Below the pieces are notes generated by a model that worked only from the letters and a program-made list of their open reading frames with translations, ran no database searches and was not told the DNA's origin. The position numbers and the translations under genes are program-made. From Pardosa pseudoannulata (Eukaryota; Arthropoda; Arachnida; Araneae; Lycosidae): 64,000 bases of DNA. Location of the stretch: the NCBI GenBank assembly GCA_032207245.1, contig CM063504.1, positions 17,024,035 to 17,088,034 on the forward strand, written 5' to 3'. Positions 56,090 through 64,000 of the stretch are shown one piece after another. The stretch's first letter is position 1. Every line of letters starts with the position of its first letter.

Positions 56090-56990
56090 AATAATCGCTT
56101 TGAGCTTTGAAAAATTACTCTTGCTTCCCAACTTAGACAGTTGATTTTGGATGAAACCGAGTACTACTGTTTCTTATTATTATTTATTATTATTTTTATT
56201 ACTATCAATATTGTTATTATTACTAGTCGTGATTCTGATCAATTGTTGACATCTACTATCAGTTGGATATAGTACACAGAATAGTAATCCAAATCTAAAA
56301 TTACGTTTGTTTCATAACTTAGACAACTAATTTTGTATTGATAATAATAATAATAATATAGTACCACTATTATTATTATATCAATATTGTTATTATTACT
56401 AGTCGTGATTCTGATCAATTGTTGACATTTTCTATCATTTGGATATAGTACACAGAATAGTAATCCAAATTTAAAATTACATTTGCTTCATAACTTAGGT
56501 AACTAATTTTGTATTCATAATAATAATAATAATAATAATAATTTAGTATTACTATTATTATTATTACTAGTGGTGATTCTGATCAATTGTTGACATCTAC
56601 TATCATTTGGATATAGTACACAGAATAGTAATCCAAATCTAAAATTACATTTGCTTCATAACTTAGGTAACTAATTTTGTATTCATAATACTAATACTAA
56701 TAATAATAATAACTTAGTACTACTATTATTGTTATTACTATCAATATTGTTATTATTACTAGTGGTGATTCTGATCAATTATTGACATCTACTATCATTT
56801 GGATATAGTACCTAATAGTAATCCAAATCTAAAATTACATTTCCTTCATAACTTAGACAACTAATTTTGTATTGGGGATAATAAAAATAATATAGTACCA
56901 CTATTATTATTATTATTATCAATATTGTTACTGTTATTATTACTGATGATAAGTCTGATCAATTGTTGACACCCGCTGTCTTGTAAGTAT
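56090..56990. repeat. Five tandem units of about 170-190 bp with internal (AAT)n
   Basis: GTGATTCTGATCAATTGTTGACAT marks units at 56229, 56405, 56573 and 56765, with a diverged fifth near 56948. Each has TTGGATATAGTAC..AATAGTAATCCAAATCTAAAATTAC, AACTTAG.CAACTAATTTTGTATT and a variable (TAA)n/(TTA)n tract. The length variation lies in the trinucleotide part. Confidence 0.9.
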
Positions 56991-58258
56991 CGCACGAATC
57001 AAAAGCTAAAAAGACTGATCCTGTTGTTTTGAATAAATGCTCTCTATCCTGTTGTTTTGAATAAACAAATCATACTGCGCCTGTTTAGATCATAAACTTT
57101 CTTACTTTGTAGAAATACTATTCTAAGGATACCTAGTACATTTAAAAACTCAAAATCTTCATTATTTTATTAGTTTATTTTTCTAATCATCATAAAGTAA
57201 TATGCTTTGCTCCTTCAGTTTTTACAAGTTTTTTAATAGCACTGTAGCTTTAAAAAATATTTAGTGTTCTCATTTCAAGTAGTATATTATAAAACCATAA
57301 AAATATGCACTAAAGGAAGAAATGAAATTTATTTACCCGCCTTATAACCTTTGAAATATGTTTGATAGAATCTAAATTTTTATATTAAACATCTGTTTTA
57401 TTCTGTAAATCAAACCTTTAGAGGTATCTGACATCATAAAATTAAAAAAAAAATAAAAATAAAAAAAGCATTGCTATGAAACATTTTTAAAGAACCTTTA
57501 ATAATGCTATAAAAAAATGCATTGCTTGTAGTAATGTAATTGAGGTTCTCTGAATGAAGTTGATAGTTTCTGTCTGGTAAAAAAAAAAGTTTTTAGTTTA
57601 AACATTTTTAAAGTTATATTTCGGTTAAGTGGATTTCTATTTTTTCACCTAATATGTATTTTAGGATTTTTTTTAATGTACTGTTTTCATATAGAAAAAA
57701 TATATAATTTCATTTCCCTTTATAAGATCTAGGAAAATTGTATTCTAAACAGAGAAGAATTTTTAGTTTCACATTGAATCTAAAATTGTTTTAATGAAAA
57801 CGTAGCTCTAGAGGTTTGGTCGCCTACCATGTCCCCTTAAAGCTAAAAGATTAAATAGAATATAAGTAAAATATTGAAATTAGAATGCATTACTTGTCTC
57901 AATAATTTTTGTAATCGACAGCTTAAAGATTTCATTGCATGTAAAATGTAAGGTATATTTAGCTAATGAAATTACTAATAAAATGTTGACTTAAAATAAT
58001 GTAATAAGAATATTTTTAAAGGATTAATTTGTCTGTTGGATATAATCCTTAAATATGATTTCGTAGAAAATTTTGTTGGATGATTTAATCATAATTTATC
58101 ATAAAAATGTCTTACTTCTGGCTTAGGGTATACGGAATTTAAAATTTTGCTCGTTTGTACAGGTGGCAGGACAAAACTTAAGTTTTGAAACATTAAAAAA
58201 TTATTTAGGTATTGTATGAAAAGCAGTTGATAAATATGCAGATATTAAATGTTTATTT
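56991..58258. other. AT-rich sequence (putative intron)
   Basis: A small duplication of ATCCTGTTGTTTTGAATAAA at 57017 and 57047. Otherwise nothing recognised. Confidence 0.5.
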
Positions 58259-58283
58259 GTATATACATATATATATATATATG

Positions 58284-58331
<48 letters not shown>

Positions 58332-58542
58332 TATACATATATATGCATATATATACATATACACACACACACATATATATATATATACATATATATGCAT
58401 ATATATACATATTTACATACATATATACATACATATATATACATATATATATACATATATATATACATATATATACATACATATATATATATACATATAT
58501 GTATGTATATACATATATATATGTATGTATATATATATATAT

Positions 58543-58573
<31 letters not shown>

Positions 58574-58611
58574 TACATATATACATATATACATACATAT
58601 ATACATACATA

Positions 58612-58684
<73 letters not shown>

Positions 58685-58738
58685 ATACATTTATATATGC
58701 ATATGTATATATATATATATATGTATGTATGTATGTAT

Positions 58739-58770
<32 letters not shown>

Positions 58771-58794
58771 GTATGTATGTATGTATGTATATAC

Positions 58795-58845
<51 letters not shown>
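58259..58845. repeat. (TA)n/(TATG)n/(GATA)n microsatellite, about 590 bp
   Basis: TA repeats with TACATA and TGTATG variants, an (AC)6 run near 58362 and (GATA)n at 58545-58570. The 234-codon Tyr/Ile frame across it is a repeat translation. Confidence 0.97.
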
Positions 58846-58846
<1 letters not shown>

Positions 58847-59346
58847 TCTAAATACATTTTACTTTTGGATATCGATTCCAATTCCTTTTTCAGATAATGT
58901 ACCAAATTACATTCGAAATTAAAAAGCTTTCCTAAGAGATGTTTAAATTAAAAATAGTATTTTTTTTGGGGGGGGGGATTCTTTTCCTTTTAGACCAGGG
59001 AATACTTACACAAATTGGCACTTTTAGATGTGAATTTAGGTCTCTTATGTTGAGGCGAAAAGAGCTTTATCAGCGTTTAATTCTAATCTAAGATAGCTCA
59101 TTGCGTTTCAACTTGTATACATTTTCAAATGCTGAGATATGTACGAGTTATTTAGGTCTATTCTATTTGATTTTTCATTTTGATGGGTCGCTCTTTCCTA
59201 TACTGAATTCATGGAAGTGAACTGAATGTTATAAAATATTTATGTTGTTACATCCATACTTGTTGATACCTCCTTAATTTTATTTCTCTTAATATTATGA
59301 AAGAAATTATATTTAATAGCATTTGTTTTTGCTTACTATGAAAATT
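58846..59346. other. AT-rich sequence
   Basis: A T9G11 tract lies at about 58961-58977. No gene was seen. Confidence 0.5.
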
Positions 59347-59985
59347 TAAATTTGGTTGGATTGGTTTCCAAGACACAATTATATGATATGTTTCATATAT
59401 TTAATATTTGAATTATACTTTTAGCACATAATTTAAAATTTTCTAATAGTCCTATAGTTGGATCGGTTTCCAAGACACAATTATATGATAATATATTTTC
59501 AAATATTTAATATTAAAATTATACATTTAGGACGCAATTTAAAATTTTCTAATAGTCCTATAGTTGGATCGGTTTCCAAGACACAATTATATGATAATAT
59601 ATTTTCAAATATTTAATATTAAAATTATACATTTATCACACAATTTAAAATTTTCTAATAGCCCTATAGTTTTTTCGGTTTCCAAGACACAATTATATGA
59701 TAATAAGTTTCAAATATTTAATATTAGAGTTATACTTTTAGCTTACAATTTAAAATTCTCTAATAGTCCTATATTTGGATCGGTTTCCAACACACAATTA
59801 TATGATAATATATTTTAAATATTTAATGTTAGAATTATACTTTTAGCTTACAATTTAAAATTTTCTCATAGCCCTACAGTTGGATTGGTTTCCAAGACAC
59901 AATTATATGATAATATGTTTTCAAATATTTAATATTAAAATTATAATTTTAGCACACAATTTAAAATTTTCTAATAGTCCTATTG
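59347..59985. repeat. Tandem array, about 105-bp unit, six copies
   Basis: The landmark GGTTTCCAAGACACAATTAT occurs at 59363, 59465, 59571, 59677, 59782 (one change) and 59887. Each unit continues ATTTAATATTAAAATTATAC..CAATTTAAAATTTTCTAATAGTCCTATAGTTGGATC. The 84-codon frame inside is a repeat translation. Confidence 0.95.
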
Positions 59986-60306
59986 AGGAATATGTAAAAC
60001 TCTTTTTATTAATTGCATCCTTTTTCATTTTTTAATTAAATACCCTTGTACATGAAACCCCTTGTATATGTGAGAAAAAACACTGTAGAACATGAAACTT
60101 GTATATTTATTCTATGTAACTGTAAAAAGAAGGTATTTTAAAGGGTTTCTGTAGATTTTATTGCTCGATATTCTACATAATTTTACTTACCTTTTGTAAT
60201 TAGTAGTTAAGTTTTGTTCGTTGTATGACAGGAAAAAAAGGAAATTAAATAATTCCTTCTCATAATATCCGTATAAAAATAAATTATAAGAAACTAGTCT
60301 AACTAG
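59986..60306. other. AT-rich sequence
   Basis: Nothing recognised. Confidence 0.5.

Positions 60307-64000
<3,694 letters not shown>

Noticed and set aside
58201..58905. 234-codon minus-strand frame and many overlapping Tyr/Ile-rich frames; similar at 6429-6692, 28219-28604, 29502-29990 and 60303-60686
   Set aside because: They are translations of (TA)n microsatellites, open on both strands and in several frames.

Overview
This window is AT-rich, intron- and intergenic-type DNA from an animal. It has no long open reading frame that reads as a protein. It is dense in (TA)n microsatellites, minisatellites, tRNA-derived SINEs, short Helitrons and MITE-sized DNA transposons, and gene signal appears only as splice sites, promoters and short exons. 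The combination of Helitrons with CTAG 3' ends, hAT and pogo-like MITEs, the SINE type and CTCF-like motifs points to an arthropod. A spider or other chelicerate is my guess from the SINE and the very long introns, but no marker gene proves it.

Layout. 1-6.1 kb: mostly featureless AT-rich DNA with two moderately complex blocks, one Helitron, and a candidate 3'-terminal exon (strong acceptor at 6000, AATAAA at 6116). 6.5-9.3 kb: a microsatellite, a SINE and a 1.56-kb satellite of 70-bp units with a 140-bp higher-order section. 11.2-13.1 kb: a hAT-like element carrying a 56-bp tandem expansion, a ~500-bp MITE and an 82-bp TTAA-flanked mini-MITE. 14-20 kb: duplications, a 442-bp foldback element, and a Helitron whose 3' end was split by a SINE. 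24.5-25.7 kb: a GC/CpG-rich island ending in a TATA-type promoter candidate. 26-31.6 kb: SINEs, a third Helitron and triplicated microsatellite flanks. 32-36.5 kb: degenerate duplications, pogo-like MITE ends and two outward-facing CTCF-like motifs. 37-46 kb: three terminal-inverted-repeat elements (two with 8-bp target duplications) and short candidate minus-strand exons.

The best gene evidence is at 46.2-51.0 kb. A compact bidirectional promoter (about 46.40-46.45 kb) has two outward-facing YY1-type motifs and a consensus splice donor on each side (46203 on minus, 46488 on plus). On the plus strand it probably drives a gene whose start codon lies in an exon at 50793-51034. The eleven codons before the GTAAGC donor resemble the N-terminus of the autophagy protease ATG4B; this is an inference from a very short match. 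On the minus strand a divergent gene may include phase-compatible exons at 40479-40535 and 39951-40035, with unrecognised product.

The rest (51-64 kb) would then be the next plus-strand intron. It holds a 385-bp tandem triplication of a transposon end plus its flank, two further tandem arrays (about 180 and 105 bp) and two large (TA)n blocks. I found no CRISPR array, true tRNA or rRNA gene, virus, or intact transposase. The most unusual items are the tRNA-like module inside the Helitrons, the SINE-in-Helitron nesting, the paralogous empty site for the mini-MITE, the bidirectional promoter with its candidate genes, and the divergent CTCF-like pair.
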